Shown here one piece after another: positions 1 through 6,809 of a DNA stretch of 9,071 nt. The notes below the pieces were generated by a model, which did not search any database, was not told where the DNA came from, and was given only the letters and a program-made list of their open reading frames with translations. The stretch covers positions 1 to 9,071 of the forward strand of contig DGDD01000238.1 in the NCBI GenBank assembly GCA_002385265.1, given 5' to 3'. The translations under genes and the position numbers were made by a program. Numbering within the stretch: the stretch's first letter is position 1; each line of letters opens with the position of its first letter. This DNA is from Chitinophagaceae bacterium UBA3961. Its GTDB lineage: Bacteria; Bacteroidota; Bacteroidia; Chitinophagales; Chitinophagaceae.

Positions 1-787
1 TGCCTGCTTCTTTAAAGCGGTTTGATAAATTATGCAGAATGGAGTCTCGTATATCCGATACTGATAGTTCAATGGTTGAAAGCGTGTCGAATAGTAAAAT
101 TGATTTACCACCGCTGGCGGCGCAGCAATCCCAAACGGTGGGTGTTTTCCTTTCAGGTTTTCCTACCCAAGAAATTAGCTTATAGAATTCTTGTACACGT
201 TGTGAGCTAAGATCTTGAACAACTGCTTCCCTGTTTAGCTGTAGTACATTTTCTATATTCAATCCTGCCTGCAAGGCGATGCAATTTGGAGACATCGATT
301 CAAATGCGAGTTCAGCCTTCTTCAATTTATCAACAACTATTTTCTCATAACTCGGACGCAGTCTTAGATAAAAAGGAGGTTGATGAAGAATGCCGGTAAA
401 ATAAGCGTCTTTATTTATTTCAAGCGACAGCTCATTCACCCAAGCTATATTGGCCGTTAACGAAGCGCCAATTCTTTCTATTTTTTCTTGAAAAGATTCC
501 GAAGCTAACAAGTTCCATTCCGGAGCCGCTACTTCCAATAATGCAGTAGACTGTTGTGTTAAAAGAAAATGTGCTTGAAGTACCGCGGTAGGGAGGTCAT
601 TGGTAGTTAAATGTGGTTTCACTCTGCAATAATCGTAGCAGAGACTTGTCACCCACTTTCGGTCTTTAGAACCCATTTTCTTGTTCTGAGCAAAGATTTT
701 TTTCAAATGCGCAGCAAGGGGTTCTGCTCCCTGATAGTGATGAAGAATGGATGCAGCAGTATTTATATAAGAATAGTAGCGACTCAA
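1..787 (-). CDS. RsmB/NOP-family SAM-dependent rRNA cytosine-C5 methyltransferase (N-terminal 262 residues; 3' end outside window)
   Basis: The family uses S-adenosylmethionine to methylate C5 of a cytosine in rRNA, in the cytoplasm. The minus frame is open from 841 down to the window edge. Residues about 1-190 form a helical N-terminal region. QDLSSQ (191-196) matches the conserved motif just before the Rossmann domain. DCCAASGGKS (220-229) is SAM-binding motif I, and the acidic residue of the next strand is in SDIR (D245). The catalytic cysteines would lie beyond the window. No ATG occurs before residue 38, and starting there would remove conserved-looking N-terminal sequence (SRYYSYINTAASIL). 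I therefore choose TTG at 787, which lies 17 nt downstream of a perfect Bacteroidota -7 motif. The exact target base cannot be read from this fragment. The family call is secure; the start is less so. Confidence 0.85.
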   Translation of the reverse strand, partial: MSRYYSYINTAASILHHYQGAEPLAAHLKKIFAQNKKMGSKDRKWVTSLCYDYCRVKPHLTTNDLPTAVLQAHFLLTQQSTALLEVAAPEWNLLASESFQEKIERIGASLTANIAWVNELSLEINKDAYFTGILHQPPFYLRLRPSYEKIVVDKLKKAELAFESMSPNCIALQAGLNIENVLQLNREAVVQDLSSQRVQEFYKLISWVGKPERKTPTVWDCCAASGGKSILLFDTLSTIELSVSDIRDSILHNLSNRFKEAG

Positions 788-803
788 AAGAGATGAATTT
801 GTA

Positions 804-811
804 CAAAGATA
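804..811 (-). promoter_or_regulatory. Bacteroidota -7 promoter motif for the rRNA methyltransferase gene
   Basis: The minus strand reads TATCTTTG, a perfect match to the Bacteroidota -7 consensus TAnnTTTG. It lies 17 nt upstream of the proposed TTG start at 787, so the leader would be short. No clear -33 TTG is visible, because that position falls inside the terminator stem. Confidence 0.5.
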
Positions 812-840
812 ACAAAGCCCGATTCTATTGAATCGGGCTT
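804..840 (-). terminator. Intrinsic terminator after the sucA-sucB-lipoprotein run
   Basis: There is an 11-bp perfect stem, AAGCCCGATTC (815-825) pairing with GAATCGGGCTT (830-840), around a 4-nt loop. On the minus strand it is followed by a moderately T-rich tail, TGTTATCTTTG. It lies 20 nt past the stop codon of the lipoprotein gene. The plus-strand side has no T-run, so the minus direction is preferred. Confidence 0.75.
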
Positions 841-859
841 CTCAACTATTTGATAGGAA

Positions 860-1732
860 CTACTTATAAAAGTAAGTAGCCGTTTGAATGCCGTTTTGAG
901 AAACTAAGTTTGCTGAAGAAGGCTGGTTATTTGAATTGTACTTATAAGTAGAAGCCACTTCAAAAGACTGTGGTGCCCCACCTGAATATACGGTGATATT
1001 CGTTTTCAGTACATTCTGAGAATTGGAATAAGATAAATTATTCAAGGCAACTGCATCTAGGTAAGGTAAGGTAATAGCTGCTTTCTTACCATCGTAGCTA
1101 AATCCGAGCTTCATAAAAGGAACAACTCCGGTGCCATTGTCTACCGCTTGTGTATTGGTTCCCAAATTGCCTGAAGCGTCATAAGTAAAATCGTTCGATG
1201 AAATTTTTTCGAAAGTACCGAAGGCGTTCACATAGGTATCTGATTTTGTAATCTTCCCACCAGTATTATAAACAAAAACAGTACTGTCGTACACTTCAGG
1301 ATCAAACCCGGTTTCATAAGCATAAGAAACGATGGCCGTATAACGAGCGTTAGCGCTATTGTAGCGTGCTTCATAAACAAGGCTGTCTAACCCACTGCCG
1401 GCTAATTCGCTCGTGAGATAAGTGTACTTGGTAATTATCCCTGCAGAATTTCTGTAAATGCGGAATTCATAGCTAGCCTGCATACCACCTAATGAACCCG
1501 AAGTACTTAAGTAGGTTTCTTTTATGAGACGTTTGTTAACGTCGTAGGTATATTCGGTAGTTGAAGTATCAATGGATGATGCGGCCACTACTTTGGTAAG
1601 AAGGCCTCCATTCGTACTACCGCCTCCGCCATTTCCGGAATAACCCGGGTCAGTAGAATCAACACTCAGTTCTTTCCCGCAGGCAGATAATAAAAGCACG
1701 GGCAAAGCCCATTTGATAAGATCGCGTAACAT
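860..1732 (-). CDS. Lipoprotein with YD-repeat-like beta-strand repeats, function unknown
   Basis: The 290-residue product begins with a short lipoprotein signal: a hydrophobic stretch at residues 8-15, then lipobox LSAC with the lipidated cysteine at 18. A Gly/Ser-rich linker (about 29-43) follows. The rest is rich in Tyr, Ser, Thr and Asn and carries about seven loose repeats of the form aromatic-x-Tyr-Asp/Asn: YTYDVNKRL (61), FRIYRNSAG (90), YEARYNSAN (120), FVYNTGGK (153), FTYDASGNL (182), FSYDGKK (211) and YKYNSNNQ (263). This resembles YD/RHS-type repeats and the DUF4595-like lipoproteins of Bacteroidota, with no catalytic motif. It probably folds as stacked beta-strands anchored to a membrane; surface exposure is inferred only. 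It starts 20 nt after the sucB stop and is followed by a terminator, so it is probably the last gene of the sucAB transcript. Confidence 0.8.
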   Translation of the reverse strand: MLRDLIKWALPVLLLSACGKELSVDSTDPGYSGNGGGGSTNGGLLTKVVAASSIDTSTTEYTYDVNKRLIKETYLSTSGSLGGMQASYEFRIYRNSAGIITKYTYLTSELAGSGLDSLVYEARYNSANARYTAIVSYAYETGFDPEVYDSTVFVYNTGGKITKSDTYVNAFGTFEKISSNDFTYDASGNLGTNTQAVDNGTGVVPFMKLGFSYDGKKAAITLPYLDAVALNNLSYSNSQNVLKTNITVYSGGAPQSFEVASTYKYNSNNQPSSANLVSQNGIQTATYFYK

Positions 1733-1752
1733 AAGCAGTTCTCGTTTAAGGT

Positions 1753-2973
1753 TTAAATTTCCAGCAATGCTTTCACCGGATCTTTTCCGAAAAGCATCAA
1801 CTGAGGATTCTCCAACAATTCCTTCACGCGCACTAGGAAGCTAACACTTTCACGACCATCAATGATACGGTGATCGTAGCTTAACGCCAAATACATCATC
1901 GGGCGAATCACTACTTGACCATTCATAGCAATGGGTCGTTCTTCAATTTTATGCATTCCTAAGATTGCAGATTGAGGAATATTAATAATGGGAGTACTGA
2001 GCAAAGAACCAAACACACCACCATTGGTGATGGTAAAAGTACCTCCTTGCAAGTCTTCCATGGTTAATTTGTTATCACGTGCCTTTCCGGCCAATTCCAC
2101 TACTTTCTTTTCAATATCGGCCATTCCAAGGCTTTCTACGTTGCGCATTACAGGAACGGTCAATCCACGTGGTGTAGAGACAGCAATAGAGATATCGCAA
2201 TAATCGTGGTAAATCAATTCATCACCATCAATATAGGCATTTACTGCCGGCCATTCTTGCAAAGCGTACGCACAGGCTTTGGCAAAAAAGCTCATGAAGC
2301 CTAGGTTTACACCATGTTTCTCTTTGAACTTGTCTTTGTACTGAGCGCGGATGTCCATGATCGGCTTCATGTCTACTTCATTGAAAGTAGTTAACATGGC
2401 TGTTGTATTCTTCGCTTCCACCAATCTGCGAGAAATGGTTTTGCGGAGGTTGCTCATTTTTTCCTTCTTCACATTGCGACCAAAGAGTTCAGCACCCGGC
2501 TTTCTTCCCGGATTGCTCAAGGCAGCCAATACATCATCTTTCAATATTTTTCCACCTACTCCACTTGGAGTAACCGATTTAGGATCTACTTTTTTATCGG
2601 CAATGATAGCTGATGCTACCGGAGTTGCTTTCACATTTTCAGCAGGTGCAGAAGCGGGCTTTGGAGCCTCTGCTTTTGGAGCTTCAGCCTTGGGTGCTTC
2701 TGCTTTAGGAGCTTCAGGTGCAGCGGCAGGAGCAGCAACTGTTTCATCAATAGAAGCGATTACATCACCAATTTTAATGGTATCGCCTTCTGCAATATTT
2801 CCCAATGTAATAACACCGGCCTGTTCAGCATTCACTTCAAATGTTGCTTTCTCACTTTCCAATTCTGCAATCACTTCGTCGCGCTTTACATAATCGCCGG
2901 TCTTCTTCGTCCATTTCAGTAAGGTTACTTCACTAATGGACTCTCCGACGGTTGGTACTTTAATATCGATCAT
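1753..2973 (-). CDS. sucB: Dihydrolipoyllysine succinyltransferase, E2 of 2-oxoglutarate dehydrogenase
   Basis: This enzyme moves the succinyl group from E1-bound thiamine diphosphate, via its lipoyl arm, to CoA, and forms the core of the TCA-cycle 2-oxoglutarate dehydrogenase complex. At 406 residues it is nearly the length of E. coli SucB. Order of domains: lipoyl domain 1-77, with the lipoylated lysine K42 in ESEKATFEV; Ala/Pro/Lys/Glu linker about 79-115, with APKAE repeats; peripheral-subunit-binding domain about 116-152 ([14 protein letters not shown]); acyltransferase domain about 166-406. The catalytic signature DHRIIDG supplies H368 and D372. One lipoyl domain, the partner sucA 34 nt upstream and overall likeness to SucB favour E2o over the pyruvate or branched-chain E2. 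A coupled transcript with sucA is likely, as there is no terminator in the gap. Confidence 0.96.
   Translation of the reverse strand: MIDIKVPTVGESISEVTLLKWTKKTGDYVKRDEVIAELESEKATFEVNAEQAGVITLGNIAEGDTIKIGDVIASIDETVAAPAAAPEAPKAEAPKAEAPKAEAPKPASAPAENVKATPVASAIIADKKVDPKSVTPSGVGGKILKDDVLAALSNPGRKPGAELFGRNVKKEKMSNLRKTISRRLVEAKNTTAMLTTFNEVDMKPIMDIRAQYKDKFKEKHGVNLGFMSFFAKACAYALQEWPAVNAYIDGDELIYHDYCDISIAVSTPRGLTVPVMRNVESLGMADIEKKVVELAGKARDNKLTMEDLQGGTFTITNGGVFGSLLSTPIINIPQSAILGMHKIEERPIAMNGQVVIRPMMYLALSYDHRIIDGRESVSFLVRVKELLENPQLMLFGKDPVKALLEI
2656..2712 (-). repeat. In-frame 15-bp tandem repeat encoding APKAE in the sucB linker
   Basis: Three full units (2698-2712, 2683-2697, 2668-2682) and a partial fourth encode [20 protein letters not shown], residues 88-107 of SucB. 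The units differ at synonymous third positions. They extend the flexible linker that lets the lipoyl domain swing. Such linkers often vary in repeat number between relatives. Confidence 0.8.
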
Positions 2974-3007
2974 AAAAATATATTCTTAATTAAAATTCGT
3001 TGAATGC

Positions 3008-5752
3008 TTAAATAGTAAATGCTGTTTCGATGATTTCTTCTTGCTCTGCCTTGTGAACTTTCGCATAACCTGTGGCGGTAGCAGCGCTCGGCTGACGACT
3101 GATCACTCCGTAATTAATTGACTTCAAGTTCATTTGCAAGAAAGAAGCGGCTCCCATGTTCAAGGGTTCTTCTTGAACCCAGAACCAAGTTGCTTTGCTA
3201 TACTTTTTATACAAAGCTTCTATTTGAGTTGCAGGCAATGGATACAATTGTTCCAAACGAACAATGGCTACATCGGTTGCACCTCTTTTCTCTTGTTGTT
3301 CGGCCAAATCAAAATAGATCTTACCGCTGCAGAACAATACTTTCTTCACTTGCGCTGGATCTTTCACATACGTATCATCGAGCACTTCTTTGAATCCACC
3401 CTCTAAAAATGCAGACACCGGTGAATAGGTTCCGGGGTGACGCAAATTCGCTTTCGGGCTAAAATTGATCATTGGCTTGCGGAAAGGCCATGCCAACTGA
3501 CGTCGCAATGCGTGGAAGAAATTCGCAGCTGTGGTGATATTAGTAACCACCATATTTAATTCAGCACACATTTGGAGGTAACGTTCCAAACGAGCACTAC
3601 TGTGTTCCGGACCTTGGCCTTCGTACCCGTGAGGCAACAACATGGTGATACCGTTCATACGGTTCCATTTTTGCTCGCCTGCACTAATGAACTGGTCGAT
3701 CATGGTTTGGGCCCCATTGCTGAAGTCTCCAAACTGAGCTTCCCACAACACCAAGGCATTAGGGTTGGCCAATGAATAACCGTATTCAAATCCCAATACT
3801 CCGTATTCACTGAGCAATGAGTTGTAAATTCTAAATTCACCTGTTGCACCTTCTATTCTGCTCAAACGATTGTAGGCAACATCCGTATTCTCATCGCGCA
3901 AAACAGCATGACGATGACTAAAAGTACCTCTGCGTACGTCTTGTCCGCTCATACGTACATCCTTGCCATCATTGATCAATGTTCCATAAGCAAGTAACTC
4001 TCCTGTAGCCCAATCAATTTTTTGCTCGGCTTCGAAGAGTTTCACTTTATCTTGAATGATCTTTTCAATTTTCTTCAATGGTTTGAAATCAGAAGGCCAT
4101 GCCATCAATGCATTGAACACTTTTTCAAAATCCTCTTTTTTGATGGCGGTGATTGGACTTCTTTCAAAGTCATCGTTTGTTGCCGTTCTCAAACTTTTCC
4201 AAGCCAATTCGGGTTGCTGGTAAGTATACGGAAGTGGATTTTGTTTTACTTCATCTAAACGTTCTTGAAGATCGCCCCAGAATTTCTGTTCCATTTCCTT
4301 GGCCAACTCTTTTACGTCCTTTTCACCCTTATCCAACAAATACGTAGTGTACACTTCACGAGGGTTGGGGTGTTTATCGATCAATGAATAGAGCTGTGGT
4401 TGAGTGAACTTAGGATCATCTCCTTCATTGTGACCATGACGACGGTAACAAACCATGTCGATGAAAACATCTGAGTTGAAAGCCTGACGGTAACGAGTTG
4501 CTATTTGCACGCATTTCACTACTGCTTCAGGATCATCGCCATTCACGTGCAATACCGGTGCTTGAACAGCAGCCGCTAATGAAGTACAGTAGTCAGAACT
4601 ACGCGCATCATCAAAATCGGTGGTGAATCCAATTTGGTTATTGATCACGAAGTGAATGGTACCTCCCGTGAAATAGCCATCGAGGTCACTCATTTGCAAT
4701 ACTTCGTATACGATACCTTGACCTGCAACTGAAGCGTCGCCATGAATCAGGATCGGAAGAATTTTATCGAAATCACTCTTGTATAAAATATCTGCTTTTG
4801 CGCGAGCAAAACCTACAACCACCGGATCAACCGCTTCCAGGTGTGAAGGGTTGGGCATCAATTTCAAGTGAATGGTTTTCCCATTCGGAGTTTTTAATTC
4901 AGAACCATAGCCCATATGGTATTTCACGTCGCCGCTACCCATGGTTTGATCCAACTTGGCCGTTCCTTCAAATTCACTAAAGATTTGCTCATAGGTTTTT
5001 CCCATGATGTTAGCGAGTACATTCAAACGACCGCGGTGTGCCATTCCAATCACTACTTCTTGAACTTCATGATCGGCAGCAGTGTTAATGATCGCGTCAA
5101 GGGCAGCAATGGTTGTTTCCCCTCCTTCCAATGAGAATCGCTTTTGACCGATGTACTTGGTGTGAAGGAATTTTTCAAACATCACGCCTTGGTTCAATTT
5201 TTCAAGAATGCGCTTTTTGGTTTCAAAGGGCATGTCTTGATGGAATTTCTGCTCAATTTCAGTAGTCAGAAAATCTACTTTCTTCTGGTCGCTAATGTAT
5301 TTGAATTCAATCCCTACGTGGGAAGCGTAGCTCTTTTGTAAGTGATTGAGAATATTGCGAAGGGCGGTACGTCCTAATCCGATGATGTTTCCCGCGAAGA
5401 ATTCTTTATTGAGATCGGCCTCAGAGAACCCAAAAAAGGAGAGATCGAGATTGGCTCCTCTGTCTTTACGAGTGCGAATAGGATTGGTAGTGGCAATCAA
5501 ATGTCCTTTGTTGCGATACCCCAAGATCATTCGGTAGGCGTTGATTTCAGCTTTCCAATCGATATCGGCTCCGACATTCGTGCTACCGGTTGCGGTACCA
5601 TTGGTGGCAGCGCCTGAATTCACGGCAAAATCGAATCCTTCGAAAAACTTTTTAAAATCTGGATCAACACTGGCAGGGTCTTTTACAAAATCCTGGTACA
5701 AATGCTCGATAAACTGTGGGTGTGACTGTGTGATGTACGAAAAATCCTTCAT
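3008..5752 (-). CDS. sucA: 2-oxoglutarate dehydrogenase E1 component (thiamine-diphosphate dependent)
   Basis: E1o decarboxylates 2-oxoglutarate on thiamine diphosphate and succinylates the lipoyl arm of SucB. The 914-residue length fits the SucA family. The N-terminal helix FIEHLYQDF (14-22) is the usual E1o start, thought to bind the E2 core, and is followed by a Gly/Ser/Thr-rich linker (about 45-62). Substrate and cofactor residues are recognisable: HRGRLNVL (H239), NPSHLEAVDP (H304), the thiamine-diphosphate/Mg segment from GDA (338-340) to NNQIGF (371-376), and RRHGHNEGDDP (437-447). The C-terminal half holds the pyrimidine-binding domain, with RGTFSHRHAVLRD (608-620), GFEYGYS (E656) and PHGYEGQGPEHSSARLER (707-724). 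The ATG at 5752 gives the family-typical N-terminus. It leads the run into sucB 34 nt downstream and is divergent from rpsT. Confidence 0.97.
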   Translation of the reverse strand: MKDFSYITQSHPQFIEHLYQDFVKDPASVDPDFKKFFEGFDFAVNSGAATNGTATGSTNVGADIDWKAEINAYRMILGYRNKGHLIATTNPIRTRKDRGANLDLSFFGFSEADLNKEFFAGNIIGLGRTALRNILNHLQKSYASHVGIEFKYISDQKKVDFLTTEIEQKFHQDMPFETKKRILEKLNQGVMFEKFLHTKYIGQKRFSLEGGETTIAALDAIINTAADHEVQEVVIGMAHRGRLNVLANIMGKTYEQIFSEFEGTAKLDQTMGSGDVKYHMGYGSELKTPNGKTIHLKLMPNPSHLEAVDPVVVGFARAKADILYKSDFDKILPILIHGDASVAGQGIVYEVLQMSDLDGYFTGGTIHFVINNQIGFTTDFDDARSSDYCTSLAAAVQAPVLHVNGDDPEAVVKCVQIATRYRQAFNSDVFIDMVCYRRHGHNEGDDPKFTQPQLYSLIDKHPNPREVYTTYLLDKGEKDVKELAKEMEQKFWGDLQERLDEVKQNPLPYTYQQPELAWKSLRTATNDDFERSPITAIKKEDFEKVFNALMAWPSDFKPLKKIEKIIQDKVKLFEAEQKIDWATGELLAYGTLINDGKDVRMSGQDVRRGTFSHRHAVLRDENTDVAYNRLSRIEGATGEFRIYNSLLSEYGVLGFEYGYSLANPNALVLWEAQFGDFSNGAQTMIDQFISAGEQKWNRMNGITMLLPHGYEGQGPEHSSARLERYLQMCAELNMVVTNITTAANFFHALRRQLAWPFRKPMINFSPKANLRHPGTYSPVSAFLEGGFKEVLDDTYVKDPAQVKKVLFCSGKIYFDLAEQQEKRGATDVAIVRLEQLYPLPATQIEALYKKYSKATWFWVQEEPLNMGAASFLQMNLKSINYGVISRQPSAATATGYAKVHKAEQEEIIETAFTI

Positions 5753-5778
5753 GAAAACATCGTCTTTTGAATGGTTTG

Positions 5779-5786
5779 CAAATATC
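5779..5786 (-). promoter_or_regulatory. Candidate -7 element of the sucA promoter
   Basis: The minus strand reads GATATTTG, seven of eight positions of TAnnTTTG, 26 nt upstream of the sucA ATG. No convincing -33 TTG lies at the expected spacing. It is the best match found between sucA and rpsT on this strand, but remains weak. Confidence 0.3.
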
Positions 5787-5862
5787 GGTGAAAATGGTGG
5801 AACTCCGAGTAGTTGAACCCCTGATAATCACTATTTTTTGAAAATTTTGATAAAATGTCCAG

Positions 5863-5886
5863 CACCTTGAAAAACAAGGTGTTTTT
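5863..5886 (+). terminator. Terminator-like hairpin in the sucA-rpsT divergent region
   Basis: A perfect 7-bp stem, CACCTTG (5863-5869) with CAAGGTG (5875-5881), closes a five-A loop and is followed directly by five T on the plus strand. The shape is that of a small intrinsic terminator reading rightward. However, no plus-strand gene lies upstream in the window, and it sits before the rpsT promoter. It may stop antisense or stray transcription, or be a chance structure. Confidence 0.45.
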
Positions 5887-5923
5887 AAACGAATAAAAGC
5901 CCGGATTTAGTCGAAAAAGCGCC

Positions 5924-5931
5924 TATTTTTG
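5924..5931 (+). promoter_or_regulatory. Possible second (distal) rpsT promoter, -7 motif
   Basis: TATTTTTG matches TAnnTTTG exactly, 61 nt upstream of the stronger rpsT -7 motif. No clear -33 TTG is seen at the usual spacing and the region is very AT-rich, so a chance match is quite possible. Confidence 0.25.
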
Positions 5932-5960
5932 AAAAAAAACAGAAATAAACCCTGTATTTT

Positions 5961-5992
5961 TTTGGTAGTTCTCCTTACAGCGATTACCTTTG
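5961..5992 (+). promoter_or_regulatory. rpsT promoter (Bacteroidota type)
   Basis: TTTG at 5961-5964 and TACCTTTG at 5985-5992 match the -33 and -7 consensus elements, with a 20-nt spacer, the expected geometry for the Bacteroidota housekeeping sigma factor. The start codon lies 22 nt past the -7 motif, so the leader is only about 15 nt. No Shine-Dalgarno sequence is seen, as is usual in this phylum. Confidence 0.7.
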
Positions 5993-6013
5993 CCGTCCTA
6001 AATTTTAGAGTTC

Positions 6014-6271
6014 ATGGCTAATCACAAAGCTACCCAGAAGGATGTACGTCAGGCCGCAAAACGCCGCGATAGAAATAAATATTACGGAAAAACAACCCGT
6101 AATGCGATTCGTGATTTGAAAGAAATCAAAACGGCAACTGAAGCGGGTGCTAAATTGACTGAAGTATCTTCTATGATCGATAAACTCGCTAAGCGTGGCA
6201 TCATCCACAAAAACAAAGCTGCTAACTTAAAAAGCGGTTTGACGAAGCGTGTGAATGCGATCGCTAAGTAA
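6014..6271 (+). CDS. rpsT: 30S ribosomal protein bS20
   Basis: bS20 is a small basic helical protein that binds 16S rRNA early in 30S assembly. The 85-residue product starts MANHKATQKDVRQ, the standard bS20 opening, and is rich in Lys and Arg (KRRDRNKYY at 17-25). It ends with the conserved segment in which GIIHKNKAANLKS (62-74) is followed by GLTKRVNAIAK. Length agrees with the family (about 85-90). It is a single-gene unit: its own promoter lies just upstream, a strong terminator follows, and both neighbouring genes are on the other strand. In E. coli, S20 represses its own translation; nothing in this very short leader shows such control. Confidence 0.97.
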   Translation: MANHKATQKDVRQAAKRRDRNKYYGKTTRNAIRDLKEIKTATEAGAKLTEVSSMIDKLAKRGIIHKNKAANLKSGLTKRVNAIAK

Positions 6272-6311
6272 GCAGTCTATTCGAGGTTGAAAAACTCGTA
6301 AACCAATATTG

Positions 6312-6336
6312 ATCCCGCTTTTGGCGGGATTTTTTT
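6312..6336 (+). terminator. Intrinsic terminator of rpsT
   Basis: The 7-bp stem ATCCCGC (6312-6318) with GCGGGAT (6324-6330), around a TTTTG loop, is followed by a run of seven T (6330-6336). It lies 40 nt after the rpsT stop. It is also 10 nt beyond the stop of the convergent acetyltransferase gene, but in that direction it has no T-run, so it probably serves mainly rpsT. Confidence 0.88.
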
Positions 6337-6346
6337 ATTGTTGCTC

Positions 6347-6796
6347 CTACCCCTTGGTGTAAACCTCTTTGTTGTGGCATTCCATCCATTTCTCCGGTTG
6401 GGCTATTTCTTTCCACCCGTATTGACGGTACAACCCATGCGCATCACCGGTTAATAATATCCATCTTCGAAGTCCTTGTAAGGATTGGTGATTCATAATC
6501 GTTTCTACCAGCCATTTAGAGAGTCCCAATCCCCTAAACTCCTCTTCAATGTACACATCTCCCAAATAAGCAATGGTTGCGTAATCGGTAATGACCCGAG
6601 CAAATCCGACTTGGCGGTCTTCATGGTACACACCAAAGCAAAGAGACTGCTCAATAGCCTTCGCCACAGTTTCTTTGGGGATATGCAAACTCCAATAGGC
6701 TTTCGTAGAAAGAAACAGGTGCACGGCATCCAAATCAATTCTGGAGCGATCGGTAGAAAGATCAAAACCGTTCTTGTGGAGTGTTATTTCTTGCAT
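6347..6796 (-). CDS. GNAT-family N-acetyltransferase
   Basis: GNAT enzymes transfer the acetyl group of acetyl-CoA to an amine; the substrate here cannot be told. In the 149-residue product, strands with CFGVYHEDRQVGFARVITD (53-71) and LGDVYIEEEFRG (78-89) lead into the acetyl-CoA pyrophosphate loop RGLGLS (88-93). GLYRQYG (121-127) carries the usual late tyrosine, followed by the final strand region. It resembles a widespread small cytoplasmic GNAT subfamily of Bacteroidota, with the string LQGLRRW at 106-112. The frame can be extended to a TTG at 6820, overlapping the preceding protease gene. I prefer the ATG at 6796, because AAAAGG lies 9 nt before it and the gap to the protease stop is then 13 nt. 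It is probably co-transcribed with the protease. Confidence 0.9.
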   Translation of the reverse strand: MQEITLHKNGFDLSTDRSRIDLDAVHLFLSTKAYWSLHIPKETVAKAIEQSLCFGVYHEDRQVGFARVITDYATIAYLGDVYIEEEFRGLGLSKWLVETIMNHQSLQGLRRWILLTGDAHGLYRQYGWKEIAQPEKWMECHNKEVYTKG

Positions 6797-6809
6797 GCAG
6801 ATATACCTT

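Noticed and set aside
611..796. Plus-strand open frame of 61 codons at the left end
   Set aside because: It is antisense to the methyltransferase N-terminus, with no recognisable features.
860..1732. Idea that the YD-repeat-like protein is an RHS toxin or polymorphic effector
   Set aside because: It is only 290 residues, has a lipobox, lacks an RHS core and toxin tip, and no immunity gene is next to it.
2351..2893. Long plus-strand open frame (180 codons) opposite sucB
   Set aside because: Its Ala/Gly/Ser-rich content is the antisense image of the Ala/Pro/Lys linker and lipoyl domain of sucB. It shows no domain and no promoter.
6005..6208. Minus-strand open frame opposite rpsT
   Set aside because: It is the antisense image of a secure ribosomal protein gene and shows no family features.
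6505..6765. Second minus-strand frame within the acetyltransferase gene
   Set aside because: It is an out-of-frame shadow. The other frame carries the GNAT acetyl-CoA loop.
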